64,000 bases of DNA from VXNE01 sp965217825 (GCA_965217825.1 OZ244571.1:2108001-2172000), one strand, 5' to 3'. Counted from the stretch's first letter, positions 32,627 through 40,478 are shown. The notes: generated by a model not told the origin, from the sequence alone. A program made the numbers and translations.

Positions 32627-33094
32627 CTACAGGTCGGGAATGGCTGACCAATTGGCCCGGTAGGTTGACCAGTCTCGGCCGCTGCAGCGGACCGTCGTGG
32701 CATCGAATGAGATTCGAAGAGTTATGTGTTGGCCGCTCGCGCTACCGGTGCCATGCACAACGTGTTCGGTATGCAAATCGGGCCGTGGGATCAGCACGAA
32801 GTCCGACCAGTTGGCGTGATGGTAAACAGCAAAAACGTAGACGAGTTCAGGCACTCGGGGCGTTATCACCTGCTCGATTGAGATCCGGAACTGGCCGAGG
32901 TAGGACTTTGCGCGTTGGGTCGCACGGCACGTCTTGACTTGTACTGGAACGAATGCGGTGGGGCTTCGGGCCACGAACAAGTCATCTCCCACGTCGACTT
33001 CGGGAACGGCTACCTTCCATTCCCGCATCAGGAATTGCGCGACGACGGCACGCTCGCCGGCTTTGCCGGTATAGAGATTTCGACGAGCCATCAA
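32627..33094 (-). CDS. Predicted PD-(D/E)XK nuclease-like protein
   Basis: 155 aa. GKAGERAVVAQFLMREW, then VPEVDVGDDLFVA, then FVPVQVKTCRA give the helix-Glu...Asp...(E/Q)xK layout of restriction-endonuclease-fold proteins (DUF4365 / intron-associated type). The C-terminus has DFVLIPRPDLHTEHV and a Trp-rich end. TGATG overlap with the upstream gene makes a two-gene operon. It may be a standalone nuclease or a defence component; no methylase is nearby. Confidence 0.6.
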   Translation of the reverse strand: MMARRNLYTGKAGERAVVAQFLMREWKVAVPEVDVGDDLFVARSPTAFVPVQVKTCRATQRAKSYLGQFRISIEQVITPRVPELVYVFAVYHHANWSDFVLIPRPDLHTEHVVHGTGSASGQHITLRISFDATTVRCSGRDWSTYRANWSAIPDL

Positions 33095-33411
33095 ACGGCG
33101 TTTGGATCGAACATGGCCAAGTTGCGCCCGGGGTCTAGGAACTCTACGCCTCCGATTTGACTCAACGAATTCATTTCCATACCGGTAAGGAGTTCGGCGA
33201 CGGTCCGGCGGAGTTCTTCCTTGCCAAGAACTGCAATGAAGTCCTGTTTGGTATCGAACCCGATGAAGATACTTCTCGGCAGAGGAGTGTCGTCAGTCCT
33301 TCTGGCCTTCATGAATTCGCGGCTCCGAGGCTCAAGCTCAAAAGTGCACCCGCCGGGTTGGCTCCCCACGTAGATTCTCATCTTGTTCACGGCGATTTCC
33401 GGTTGCGGCAT
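33091..33411 (-). CDS. Hypothetical partner of the PD-(D/E)XK gene
   Basis: 106 aa from ATG 33411 (MPQPEIAVNKMRIYVGSQPG), followed by FIGFDTKQDFIAVLGKEELRRTVAELL. No family recognised. The arrangement upstream of a nuclease-like gene with overlapping stop/start suggests an antitoxin or regulator role, which is inference from position only. The frame is open much further upstream, but that part is antisense to the gspM tail and MATE gene. Confidence 0.45.
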   Translation of the reverse strand: MPQPEIAVNKMRIYVGSQPGGCTFELEPRSREFMKARRTDDTPLPRSIFIGFDTKQDFIAVLGKEELRRTVAELLTGMEMNSLSQIGGVEFLDPGRNLAMFDPNAV

Positions 33412-33477
33412 GGCGAACACGAAGTCGTTTGAGTATACGTAACGTATATCACGATGTCCGCGCTGTGAGCCCGCAAC

Positions 33478-33529
33478 AGCACATCCTCGTGTCCGCCTAC
33501 TTCGTCGGTCTCGCGCCGGAATCCGCATA
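33478..33529 (+). repeat. gspM 3'-end copy (tail 4)
   Basis: CACATCCTCGTGTCCGCCTA followed by CTTCGTCGGTCTCGCG; about 65 bp later the intact MATE gene ends. This junction is probably the ancestral gspM/MATE convergent border. Confidence 0.85.
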
Positions 33530-33593
33530 TCCGCATAGGAAGCAGCACGCGCGCGCCCGCGGACCAGCGCCCCGACCAACCAAACGCCCCCGA

Positions 33594-34979
33594 TCACCGC
33601 AGCCTGAGCTGGGCCACCCGCACAGGATCGCGGGAGATTCGCGCAAGCCGGGCGAACAACGCGCTCGCGACAACGGCGAGTCCGACCACGAGCCCCCACC
33701 ACATGCCGTGTACGCCGATTCCCGGGAAACTCTGGAGCCCGAAGCACAGGGTCGCCCCCACCGGCAGTCCGAACAGCCAGTAGGCGACGAGCGCGATCAC
33801 CATCGGCGCGCGGGTGTCCTTGTAGCCGCGCAGGGTGCCCATCACGGTCGCCTGGGGGCCGTCGAAGACCTGGAACAGGGCGCCGAGCAGCAGCAGCCCG
33901 GCAGCGAGCTGGACGACGTCCGTTTCTTTCGTATACAGGCCAACGAGATCGTAGCGCCAGATCAACAGGGCGGCGGCGAAGCTGACACCCCATACGACCG
34001 CGGTGGAGGCCGCCACCCAGGCCGACCTGCTTGCGCCGGCGTAGTCGTCCGCGCCGACGTTGAACCCGACGCGGATGGTCGCCGCCATGCCGAGCGCCAG
34101 GGGCACCATGAACGTGACGCCCACGATGTTGAACGCGACCTGATGCGCGGCGACCGTTTCGACCCCAAGTCGCCCGATCAGCAGCGTTGCTGCGGAGAAG
34201 AAAGCGACCTCCACGAACAGCGCCAGGCCGATCGGGAGTCCCAGCCGCAGGAGACGTCCAATCTCGGCCGGTTCCGGGCGCGAGAACGCGGAGAAAACGC
34301 CCGATGCCCGCACCCTTGACGCCGACACGACGATGAGCATGGCGATCAGCGAACAGGCCATCACGATAGCCGTCGACCAGCCGCAGCCGACGCCGCCCAT
34401 GGCGGGGATGCCGAGCGCCGGCTGCCCATGGATGAACAGCCAGTTGAGCGGCACCTTGATCGCCAGCATGCTCAACCCGATGCACATCGCCGGCCGCGTC
34501 CAGGACATGCCTTCGCACAGGCAGCGCAAAGCGACGTAGGCCAGCATCGCGGGCAGACCGAGGCTCGCGGCGCGCAGATAACCGGTGGCCACCGGGATCG
34601 CGCGCTCGTCCACGCCCAACAGGCGATACGCGGGCTCCACGTTCTGCAGCAACACGGCAACCGCCGCGCCGCCGCAAACCGCGATCCACAACGCCTGGCG
34701 CACGACGGCGCCGGCGGCGGCGATGCGTCCGGCGCCGTGCAGTTGCGAGACGGAAGGCGTCACGGCCATCACGATCCCGGACATCAGCAGCATCAGCGGC
34801 CAGTACAGGTTGCCGCCGAGGGCGATGCCCGCGAGATCGGTCGCGCTGACGCGCCCCGCCATGATGGCGTCGGCGACGCCCATGCCCATCTGCGCGAGCT
34901 GCGTGATGATGATGGGCACGGCGAGCACGCCGAGCGAGCGGAATTCCGCCAGCACTGGCCAGCGATTCATGGGATGCAT
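33594..34979 (-). CDS. MATE family multidrug/Na+ antiporter (NorM-like)
   Basis: 461 aa, twelve predicted transmembrane helices in two MatE halves. The N-half starts VLAVPIIITQLAQMGMGVADAIMAGR with the PSVSQLHGAG loop. The C-half has LPIGLALFVEVAFFSAATLLIGR, AAHQVAFNIVGVTFMVPLALGMA and GPQATVMGTLRGYKDTR. This is the NorM/MdtK family; it exports cationic drugs in exchange for Na+ or H+. ATG 34970 is an equally good start. It is the parent of the three fragments at 30343, 31789 and 36480 and of the tandem remnants at 38360 and 41840. Confidence 0.93.
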   Translation of the reverse strand: MHPMNRWPVLAEFRSLGVLAVPIIITQLAQMGMGVADAIMAGRVSATDLAGIALGGNLYWPLMLLMSGIVMAVTPSVSQLHGAGRIAAAGAVVRQALWIAVCGGAAVAVLLQNVEPAYRLLGVDERAIPVATGYLRAASLGLPAMLAYVALRCLCEGMSWTRPAMCIGLSMLAIKVPLNWLFIHGQPALGIPAMGGVGCGWSTAIVMACSLIAMLIVVSASRVRASGVFSAFSRPEPAEIGRLLRLGLPIGLALFVEVAFFSAATLLIGRLGVETVAAHQVAFNIVGVTFMVPLALGMAATIRVGFNVGADDYAGASRSAWVAASTAVVWGVSFAAALLIWRYDLVGLYTKETDVVQLAAGLLLLGALFQVFDGPQATVMGTLRGYKDTRAPMVIALVAYWLFGLPVGATLCFGLQSFPGIGVHGMWWGLVVGLAVVASALFARLARISRDPVRVAQLRLR

Positions 34980-35074
34980 CGGGTCTTGAGCGAGAGGTGG
35001 CGGATACTACAACACGGACGCGCGAATATGCGGGCCGGCGCGGCTGCATCAGATTGGTTCGTTCCGTCCCCCGG

Positions 35075-35164
35075 GACATTTCTCACGCGAAAAACGGCGA
35101 CTCGCCACGCGAGGACAGTCGATGCCGTTGGTCCGCCGCGTTTTCGCGCGTTACGCTCGCGGCC
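35075..35164 (+). promoter_or_regulatory. Shared promoter/palindrome element, copy 4
   Basis: GACATTTCTCACGCG, then AAAAACGGCGACTCGCCACG, with the inverted repeat GGCGA-C-TCGCC. It is followed by CGTTACGCTCGCGGCCATGA at the rpn start. It lies in the divergent gap between MATE and the truncated rpn copy. Confidence 0.65.
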
Positions 35165-35458
35165 ATGAAACCCGACCCCACCTACAAGCAGATATTTGCC
35201 CACGAGTTCATGGTCGAGGAGTCGATGCGCTGGTTTGTGGCGGACCTCCAGGGCGTGCGCGAACACGTCGACGCGCTCCACTTCGGGAAGATGCTGCGAT
35301 TGCATGAACAGTCCGTCACCGGAGACATGGAAGAACCGCGCCAATACGCCGATGACATGGTCTGGCGCGTGCGCTTTCGCGGTCGGTCGAAAGACGAGGG
35401 CGACGATGCGTGGCTGTACCTGGTCCTGGTGCTCGAGTTCCAGGCCGAGGTTGCCTTC
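35165..35458 (+). pseudogene. Truncated Rpn-family gene (copy 1)
   Basis: It encodes the first about 97 residues of the Rpn protein (MKPDPTYKQIFAHEFMVEES...LVLEFQAE) and then runs directly into repeat element copy 2 (35465). About 93 percent identical to copies 2 and 3. The catalytic Glu-x-Gln is the last thing retained. Confidence 0.9.
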
Positions 35459-35464
35459 CATCGT

Positions 35465-35519
35465 CGACGAGCGGGGCCGGGCCACAGGCGAAGCCGAAGG
35501 CGTCGGCTGTGGGGCACTG
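35465..35519 (+). repeat. Dispersed repeat element, copy 2 (truncated)
   Basis: GACGAGCGGGGCCGGGCC, then GCGAAGCCGAAGGCGTCGGC and TGTGGGGCAC, identical in order to the 3' half of the copies at 15918 and 36361. It sits at the break point of rpn copy 1. Confidence 0.8.
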
Positions 35520-35542
35520 CCGTGGTAACCTCAGCGTCCACC

Positions 35543-35653
35543 ATGAACGCGCCTGTCGAACAAGCGACCGTTGCGAACAGAATCCGTGATCGCCTCGGCG
35601 AGGCGGAGGTTCAGGTCACCGGCGAGGGGAACCGTGATAAGTCAAGCGGTTGA
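35543..35653 (+). pseudogene. Possible BolA/IbaG N-terminal remnant
   Basis: A 36-codon frame (MNAPVEQATVANRIRDRLGE, then AEVQVTGEGN) resembles the start of BolA/IbaG-type proteins (helix then EVxVxGDG) and then ends. The following 200 bp (35654-35864) contain a short open frame HAEFRDKYTMQASFVAKHE that I cannot assign. Confidence 0.3.
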
Positions 35654-35864
35654 TGACAATCTGTCGCGGACGCGGAAGACGCGAACGAGAAGCATCACAC
35701 GATGCAGTCCTGCTGAGTGCCGGCTGCGAAGGCCCTGCATTGCGACGGCCGGTCGGACACGCCGAGTTTCGAGACAAATACACCATGCAAGCCAGCTTCG
35801 TTGCAAAGCACGAGGTTGAATTCGCGGCGCTCCACGAGAAGGTCATCGCCGCCGGCGGTTCGAC

Positions 35865-36085
35865 GTGAAGACGACGCGCTACTTCGATGAGCAAATCCGG
35901 CGCAAGCGTCCCTACATCGAACCAGCGTGGTGCGTCGAGGTCATCGCTGCTCCGCTACGACGCGAGGAGCAATCGGACGGCCGCGTCCGCTGGTGGGGCG
36001 AAGTGATCGTTTCGTCACGCTGGACGACGGAGAGACCGTCCACAATGCATTTTTTGATCGGGGATTTCGCAGAGGAACGAGATGA
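35865..36085 (+). pseudogene. DUF4258-type toxin-like gene, frameshifted
   Basis: From GTG 35865 it reads TRYFDEQIRRKRPYIEPAWC, then RVRWWGEV, and then shifts by one base to DRFVTLDDGETVHNAFFDRG. The two parts together match small proteins commonly encoded just upstream of DUF2283 genes. One nucleotide appears to be missing near 36005. The frame ends at TGA 36083-36085, overlapping the DUF2283 start. Confidence 0.65.
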
Positions 36086-36297
36086 AGCTCCACTACTATC
36101 ACGACACCGACAGCCTGTATGTCGAATTCAAGCCCGGCCCGGGCACACAAACGCGTGAGGTTTCCGTCGGCCTCAATGTGGATCTGGATGCTGCGGGAGA
36201 CGTCGTGGGCTTCGACATAGATCACGCGTCAACACGTCTCGACCTCTCTACACTTGAGGTCGAGGCACTTCCCGTTCGCTCCTACACCGTGGCTTGA
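36082..36297 (+). CDS. DUF2283 protein (antitoxin-like partner)
   Basis: 71 aa. MKLHYYHDTDSLYVEFKPGP, REVSVGLNVDLDAAGDVVGF and DIDHAST...LDLSTLEVEA are the DUF2283 hallmarks. It is an intact small beta-rich protein translated from ATGA overlap with the frameshifted upstream gene. DUF4258/DUF2283 pairs are thought to behave like toxin-antitoxin modules. Here only the DUF2283 half is intact. Confidence 0.85.
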   Translation: MKLHYYHDTDSLYVEFKPGPGTQTREVSVGLNVDLDAAGDVVGFDIDHASTRLDLSTLEVEALPVRSYTVA

Positions 36298-36360
36298 GCT
36301 TCGTCGTCGAGCAGTGTGGGCGGAAGCATCCTCGACCCCGAAAAGACAAAATCAATGTCT

Positions 36361-36469
36361 TCCATGGAACGACGTCACCGGGGAGCGCCAGCGACCGGGG
36401 ACGATTGTTTCATGGAAGACGAGCGGGGCCGGGCCGCGGGCGAAGCCGAAGGCGCCGACCGTGGGGCAC
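36361..36469 (+). repeat. Dispersed repeat element, copy 3
   Basis: TCCATGGAACGACG, GGGAGCGCCAGCGACCGGGG, TTTCATGGAAGACGAGCGGG, GAAGCCGAAGGCGCCGACCG and TGTGGGGCAC-like CGTGGGGCAC appear in the same order as copy 1. It abuts the internal end of the MATE N-terminal fragment. Confidence 0.8.
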
Positions 36470-36479
36470 TTATTCGGAC

Positions 36480-36774
36480 TCCGCACACCAAACCTCAACC
36501 CGATGAACATCGCCGGTCGCGTCCAGGCCATACCGGCACCGTGCAATTGCGAGACCGACGGCGTCACGGCCATCACGATCCCGGACATCAGCAGCATCAG
36601 CGGCCAGTACAGGTTGCCACCGAGGGCGATTCCCGCGAGGTCGGTCGCGCTGACGCGTCCCGCCATGATGGCGTCGGCGACACCCATGCCCATCTGCGCG
36701 AGCTGCGTGATGATGAGGGGCACGGCGAGCACGCCGAGCGAGCGGAATTCCGCCAGCGCTGGCCAGCGATTCAT
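36480..36774 (-). pseudogene. MATE transporter N-terminal fragment (copy c)
   Basis: It encodes MNRWPALAEFRSLGVLAVPL through TPSVSQLHGAG, then skips about 100 residues to MAWTRPAMFIGL and ends. It therefore has an internal deletion and no C-terminus. Its upstream flank and shared element copy 5 parallel the intact MATE gene and copy 4. Confidence 0.9.
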
Positions 36775-36913
36775 GGGATGCGTCGGGTCTTGAGCGAGAG
36801 GCGGCGCGTACTACAACACGGACGCGCGAATATGCGGCCAGCACGGCTGCGAGATTGTTTCCGTCCCGGCCGGGGACTGCCTCTCGTGCGGGGCTTCCCG
36901 AGCTGTGATCCCC

Positions 36914-37006
36914 GGAAATGTCTCACGCGAAAATCGGCGATTCGCCACGCGAACAATGGTCGATGGCCATTGGCTGGCCGGGCTTTCCCCCGCTACTGTC
37001 GTGGCG
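36914..37006 (+). promoter_or_regulatory. Shared promoter/palindrome element, copy 5
   Basis: TCTCACGCGAAAATCGGCGA, then TTCGCCACGCGAACAATGG. The core GGCGATTCGCC is a perfect inverted repeat around one base. Candidate -35 TTGGCT and weak -10 TACTGT lie 18 bp apart, just ahead of the rpn ATG at 37007. The copy at 40386 is virtually identical. Confidence 0.7.
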
Positions 37007-38095
37007 ATGAAACCCGACCCCACCTACAAGCAGATATTTGCCCACGAGTTCATGGTCGAGGAGCTGATGCGCTGGTTCGTGGCGGACCTCCACGGCGCGC
37101 GCGAACTCGTCGACGCGCTCGACTTCGGGAAGATGCTGCGATTGCACGAACAGTCCGTCACCGGAGATATGGAAGAGCCGCGCAAGTACGCGGATGACAT
37201 GGTTTGGCGCGTGCTGTTTCGTGGTCGGTCGGAAGACGAGGGTGACGATGCGTGGTTGTATCTGGTCCTCGTGCTTGAGTTCCAGGCTGAAATTGACTTC
37301 AAGATGCCGCTGCGCATTCGCAACTACGTCGACAACTTCCACATGGAGCAATGGCGCAGCAAGTATTTCGGCTCAACCAGTCGATTGCTGCCGGTCCTGC
37401 CAATCGTCATCTATAACGGCAACTCCCCGTGGAGCGCCGCGCCGAGGGTGATCGATCTGGTGACCCCGGGCGCTACGGGGAATGAACGGGGAAGTTCGAA
37501 TGCCGCATCGCGGGCCGATCCGCTGTTCGCCGGCGACGGCTACCTGCTGCTTGACACGCATCGGCTGGCGGCGGACGATTTGCGAATGGACAACGCCGCG
37601 GCGCTGCTGGCGGGGTTGGAGAACCCATCCCTGGAGCGGGTCGCTGCGCAAGTTGCGGCGTTGCGCCGGCGGCTCGACGCGCCGGAACTCAAGCCGCTGA
37701 AGGAGCTGATGCTGCTGTGGGCGCAGCGTGTGTCGCAGCGGCGGCTTAATCTGGACCTGGGGATAGAAGACATGGCGGAAGTGGACCGGTTGCACGAGTC
37801 GGGTGACCTCGAAGTTTTTTTCACTGAGCGCGCCCTGGCGGAGCGGGAAAAGTTACGTTCGGAAGGTCGCGCGGAAGGCATTGAGCGAGGCCTTGAGCAG
37901 GGCATCGCCGCCGAGCGTGACCTGCTGCGCCGGCTGGCGACGCGCAAGTTCGATGCGGGCACGGCGGAGCGGCTGACAGGCCTGCTGTCGCGGATCGACG
38001 ATCCCGAGGGTCTCGCCGCGGCGGGAGACTGGATCATCGAGTGCGCCAGCGGCGACGAGCTGATCGCCCGAGTCGGCGACATCGCGGGGTCGTGA
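37007..38095 (+). CDS. Rpn family nuclease / putative transposase (copy 2)
   Basis: 362 aa. The PD-(D/E)XK core has Asp63/Asp64 (YADDMVWRV), Glu91-x-Gln93 (LVLEFQAEIDFKM), RNYVDNFH and LPIVIYNGNSPW. The C-terminus has a helical region with EGRAEGIERGLEQGIAAER and a DUF4351-like end (FDAGTAERLTGLLSRIDD). Rpn proteins are DNA endonucleases that promote RecA-independent recombination in E. coli. Its promoter region is the shared element. It is followed by a broken gspC copy. Confidence 0.85.
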   Translation: MKPDPTYKQIFAHEFMVEELMRWFVADLHGARELVDALDFGKMLRLHEQSVTGDMEEPRKYADDMVWRVLFRGRSEDEGDDAWLYLVLVLEFQAEIDFKMPLRIRNYVDNFHMEQWRSKYFGSTSRLLPVLPIVIYNGNSPWSAAPRVIDLVTPGATGNERGSSNAASRADPLFAGDGYLLLDTHRLAADDLRMDNAAALLAGLENPSLERVAAQVAALRRRLDAPELKPLKELMLLWAQRVSQRRLNLDLGIEDMAEVDRLHESGDLEVFFTERALAEREKLRSEGRAEGIERGLEQGIAAERDLLRRLATRKFDAGTAERLTGLLSRIDDPEGLAAAGDWIIECASGDELIARVGDIAGS

Positions 38096-38153
38096 CGCCG
38101 TACGGGCGACGCATCGCGTGACGCCCCGCAGGGCGGCGGATGGGCGGCACCGA

Positions 38154-38350
38154 ATGAACATCCCTGACCTTCTCGCTCCCCAAATCACCGCCATCGCCGT
38201 CTGCGCGGTAATCCTCTCGACGGTTCGTGCCGCTTTCGCCATCCCCCCGGCGTTTCGGACGGCAATGCAATAGCGGACGGTTCGGGCGGCTGCGCGGCCG
38301 AGCTTCCCGCGTGGCGCGTCGGACCCGTAACCGGGCGAGACCCGTAGCGA
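38154..38350 (+). pseudogene. gspC fragment (copy a)
   Basis: MNIPDLLAPQITAIAVCAVI...RAAFAIPPAFRTAMQ then TAG; it matches the first about 35 residues of intact gspC (44733). Downstream, ACCGGGCGAGACCC corresponds to the gspC 3' end, so the middle has been lost. The same lesion occurs in copy b (41638), so the decay predates that duplication. Confidence 0.88.
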
Positions 38351-38359
38351 AACGCGGGT

Positions 38360-38515
38360 TCGGCATGCTGCAGCACCACGACCAGCAGCAACGCGGCGAG
38401 CGTCGCGCCGCCGCGCACCGCGCGATCCATAACCACTTGGCGCACGCCGCCCCCGCACACCGCAATCCATAGCGCCTGGCGCGCGCCGCCGCGGCCACTG
38501 GCGCCGGCCCTACCC
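38360..38515 (-). repeat. MATE-derived tandem remnants (set a)
   Basis: CTGCAGCACCACGACCAGCA, then two ~37-bp copies of a segment containing CGCGATCCATAACCACTTGG / CGCAATCCATAGCGCCTGGC. On the minus strand this is the MATE segment VRQALWIAVCGGAAVAVLLQ. Confidence 0.8.
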
Positions 38516-38544
38516 GGCGCGGCCTTGCAGTCGTCGCAGTACGG

Positions 38545-38860
38545 CATCGACTGGCTGTCCCCACGACCGGCACAGTCCCCACGACCGGCACATGGCTGCC
38601 CCCGTGGCCGCGCTCATTGCTGCCCCTGCGGCCGCTTGCGCATGGCTGTCCCTGCCGCCGCTGCACATGGCTGACACCGTGGCCGCTTTGGCTGTCCCCG
38701 CACATGGTTCCCGCGACTGCAGTCCCCGCGACCGCGCTGGCAATACGGCGTCGCATGGCTGTCCCCGCGCAGGCTTCGACCGCGCTGGCAATACGGCGTC
38801 GCATGGCTGTCCCCGCGCAGGCTTGGCAAGAGGGCTTCATGGCTGTCCCCGCAACCGCCA
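38545..38860 (-). repeat. ATGGCTGTCCC (GGACAGCCAT) cluster
   Basis: About nine reverse-orientation units are present, such as CGTCGCATGGCTGTCCCCGC twice in exact 56-bp tandem, GGCTTCATGGCTGTCCCCGC and GCGCATGGCTGTCCCTGCCG. It overlaps the C-terminal codons of the small gene on the minus strand. Confidence 0.88.
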
Positions 38861-39072
38861 CGGCACGCACCGAGCAAGTCATTCAGCACGTCACACACGT
38901 AGTAGGCCGACAGCACCGTTGCCCGCTCGGCTGCCGCAGCCTCTCTCTGGAGCACGCCCAAGGCGAGATGCCGAATCCCGTCCGTTCGCTCCCTGTCGTC
39001 CTTCCTGCCGGACAGATACAGCTCGACGTTGTGGTCTGCCGACCCACGGTCTTCGGCGTCCGCCTGCGTCAT
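38614..39072 (-). CDS. Hypothetical protein with repeat-encoded C-terminus
   Basis: 152 aa. The first about 75 residues (MTQADAEDRGSADHNVELYL, then VLSAYYVCDVLNDLLGA) are helical and unrecognised. The rest is made from GGACAGCCAT units and reads GDSHEALLPSLRGDSHATPY, CQRGRSLRGDSHATPY. It is in the same Asp-Ser-His frame as der. It lies 33 bp downstream of the SAP-like gene on the same strand. The native C-terminus may have been displaced by the repeats. Confidence 0.4.
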   Translation of the reverse strand: MTQADAEDRGSADHNVELYLSGRKDDRERTDGIRHLALGVLQREAAAAERATVLSAYYVCDVLNDLLGACRGGCGDSHEALLPSLRGDSHATPYCQRGRSLRGDSHATPYCQRGRGDCSRGNHVRGQPKRPRCQPCAAAAGTAMRKRPQGQQ

Positions 39073-39105
39073 TGCCTCTGCTTCCGAAACCCCAACGAAA
39101 CGCGA

Positions 39106-39369
39106 TCAAAGGAGGTTACGAACGTCGTCCACTCTCAACCGTGCGAGCCCTCGAAGGTCGAATCTGTCCGCATAGTATCGGCCGACGATTAACAGGTCCT
39201 CTCTTCGCAGTTCGCCCAGAACCCCGTCCACGTCCCCGCGATACGAGTACGTCAATCGCTTGCGCAGTTCACTCTTGGTTCCACTTGCCCGCAAGCCGCG
39301 GATCGAGCGCAATCTCACAAGTGCCGGTTTGCCCAGCGGTGTCAACACCTCCCTGACCGACAAGCTCAT
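39106..39369 (-). CDS. SAP-like domain small protein
   Basis: 87 aa: LVRLRSIRGLRASGTKSELRKRL matches the SAP-motif pattern (helix, GL..SG.K.EL..RL), which binds DNA in other proteins. The rest (GELRREDLLIVGRYY, then LARLRVDDVRNLL) is helical. It is probably operonic with the gene at 38614. No catalytic domain is present, so it may be an adaptor or antitoxin; that is uncertain. Confidence 0.5.
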   Translation of the reverse strand: MSLSVREVLTPLGKPALVRLRSIRGLRASGTKSELRKRLTYSYRGDVDGVLGELRREDLLIVGRYYADRFDLRGLARLRVDDVRNLL

Positions 39370-39479
39370 CTCCCATTCTCCTTCCTGCGTCCTTCAATCA
39401 GCGCCAACATCAATGGCGGCAACGCCCACGCGCCACCGGCCCACCGTTGGCCACGGATTTCGTTACTCTGCCGTCAACT

Positions 39480-39812
39480 TCATGCAGCAGCCGAGACGTG
39501 ATAGACGCGCCTTTGCAGCGTGGCGGACAGGACGCCTATCACCTTGGAGACAAGGGGTTGAAGGTCGTCCGGTCGGTTGCTTACGGCAAGCATGATGATG
39601 ACCGGAAGCGGCAGGTCGTCCCAGTTCTGCTGGTGCGCGATCCCGCGGTCGACGGTGATCAACGCATCGAATCCGCCATCCGCCGCGAGGCCCAGAAGCG
39701 CACCGTTTTCGGTGCCGGCCCAGCCCATCTGAGGGACAGTTCGAACCTCGTAAGCGGTGGGAAAGGACGTGCGTAGCGGCCGGGGCACAGACTCGTCAAG
39801 CAGCAGCCTCAT
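39480..39812 (-). CDS. DUF5615 PIN-like toxin
   Basis: 110 aa: MRLLLDESVPRPLRTSF with the PIN-like N-terminal Asp, ENGALLGLAADGGFDALITVDRG with further acidic residues, and PVIIMLAVSNRPDDLQPLV. This is the DUF5615 layout (Mut7-C-like PIN nuclease). It is the second gene of a pair with DUF433, overlapping it by 17 bases. Likely a toxin of a toxin-antitoxin module. Confidence 0.85.
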   Translation of the reverse strand: MRLLLDESVPRPLRTSFPTAYEVRTVPQMGWAGTENGALLGLAADGGFDALITVDRGIAHQQNWDDLPLPVIIMLAVSNRPDDLQPLVSKVIGVLSATLQRRVYHVSAAA

Positions 39813-40020
39813 CCTGCTCGCCGGCGAGAATCATCCTGGCCCGTTCCAGCACCGCGACGGCTTGATCCCGGGACACCGAGGGGAAGTCCTGGAGGAAGTC
39901 GTCGAGCCGGTCCCCCGCTTCAAGGTACTCCATGAGTATGCGCACCGGAACCCTCGTGCGGGCGAACACCGGGGTGCCGCCGAGGATGTCCGGATTCCTG
40001 TCTATCGGTCCGTCGCTCAT
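39796..40020 (-). CDS. DUF433 antitoxin-like protein
   Basis: 74 aa: IDRNPDILGGTPVFARTRVP, then ILMEYLEAGDRLDDFLQDFP and VSRDQAVAVLERAR. This is the DUF433 winged-helix signature (R.P.V.GG.P...GTR..V). It precedes and overlaps the DUF5615 toxin gene, as in many bacterial genomes. About 360 bp upstream (40021-40385) contain only MATE-upstream-like debris such as CTGCAGCAATACGGCGAGG. Confidence 0.88.
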   Translation of the reverse strand: MSDGPIDRNPDILGGTPVFARTRVPVRILMEYLEAGDRLDDFLQDFPSVSRDQAVAVLERARMILAGEQDEAAA

Positions 40021-40385
40021 GGTCGCCTCCGTCGCTGTAGTTGGCGCGGGATTTGGCTTCTCTTTGGTGACAGGCTAGCCGTTGGGCCACGAAATGCAAC
40101 CTGTCGGCAGGATTCCTGCAGGCCGTGCGGCCATGCGAGGTCGAGGAGGCGACCACCTCACCGGCAACCGGGCTGCTTTGCCGGAGCGTTGCCTTACGGC
40201 CCGCGCTCTTACGCGGACTCCGCGTACTGCAGCAATACGGCGAGGGCAGAACCGCCGCGAGAGCCGGCGCATCCTACAACCTCGACACGGACGGATGAAG
40301 GTGCGCATTGGCACCGCTGCGACAGATCCGCTCCATCCCGGCTGGGCACTGCGCCTCATCCGGCGCGACCCGGCCTGTGACCTCC

Positions 40386-40478
40386 GGACATATCTCACGC
40401 GAAAATCGGCGATTCGCCACGCGAACAATGGTCGATGGCCATTGGCTGGCCGGGCGTTCCCCCGCTACTGTCGTGGCG
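40386..40478 (+). promoter_or_regulatory. Shared promoter/palindrome element, copy 6
   Basis: Same sequence as copy 5: CTCACGCGAAAATCGGCGAT, then TCGCCACGCGAACAATGGTC, then CATTGGCTGGCC, with CGCTACTGTCG just before the ATG of rpn copy 3. Confidence 0.7.

Noticed and set aside
28094..33529. Integron attC-like cassettes
   Set aside because: The repeated gspM tails are gene 3' ends, not the imperfect-hairpin attC structure with RYYYAAC/GTTRRRY cores, and no integron integrase is present.
33091..35079. A 662-aa minus-strand open frame
   Set aside because: Apart from the last 106 codons it is a second frame of the MATE gene, and it is Arg/Gly-rich as expected for an alternative frame in GC-rich DNA.
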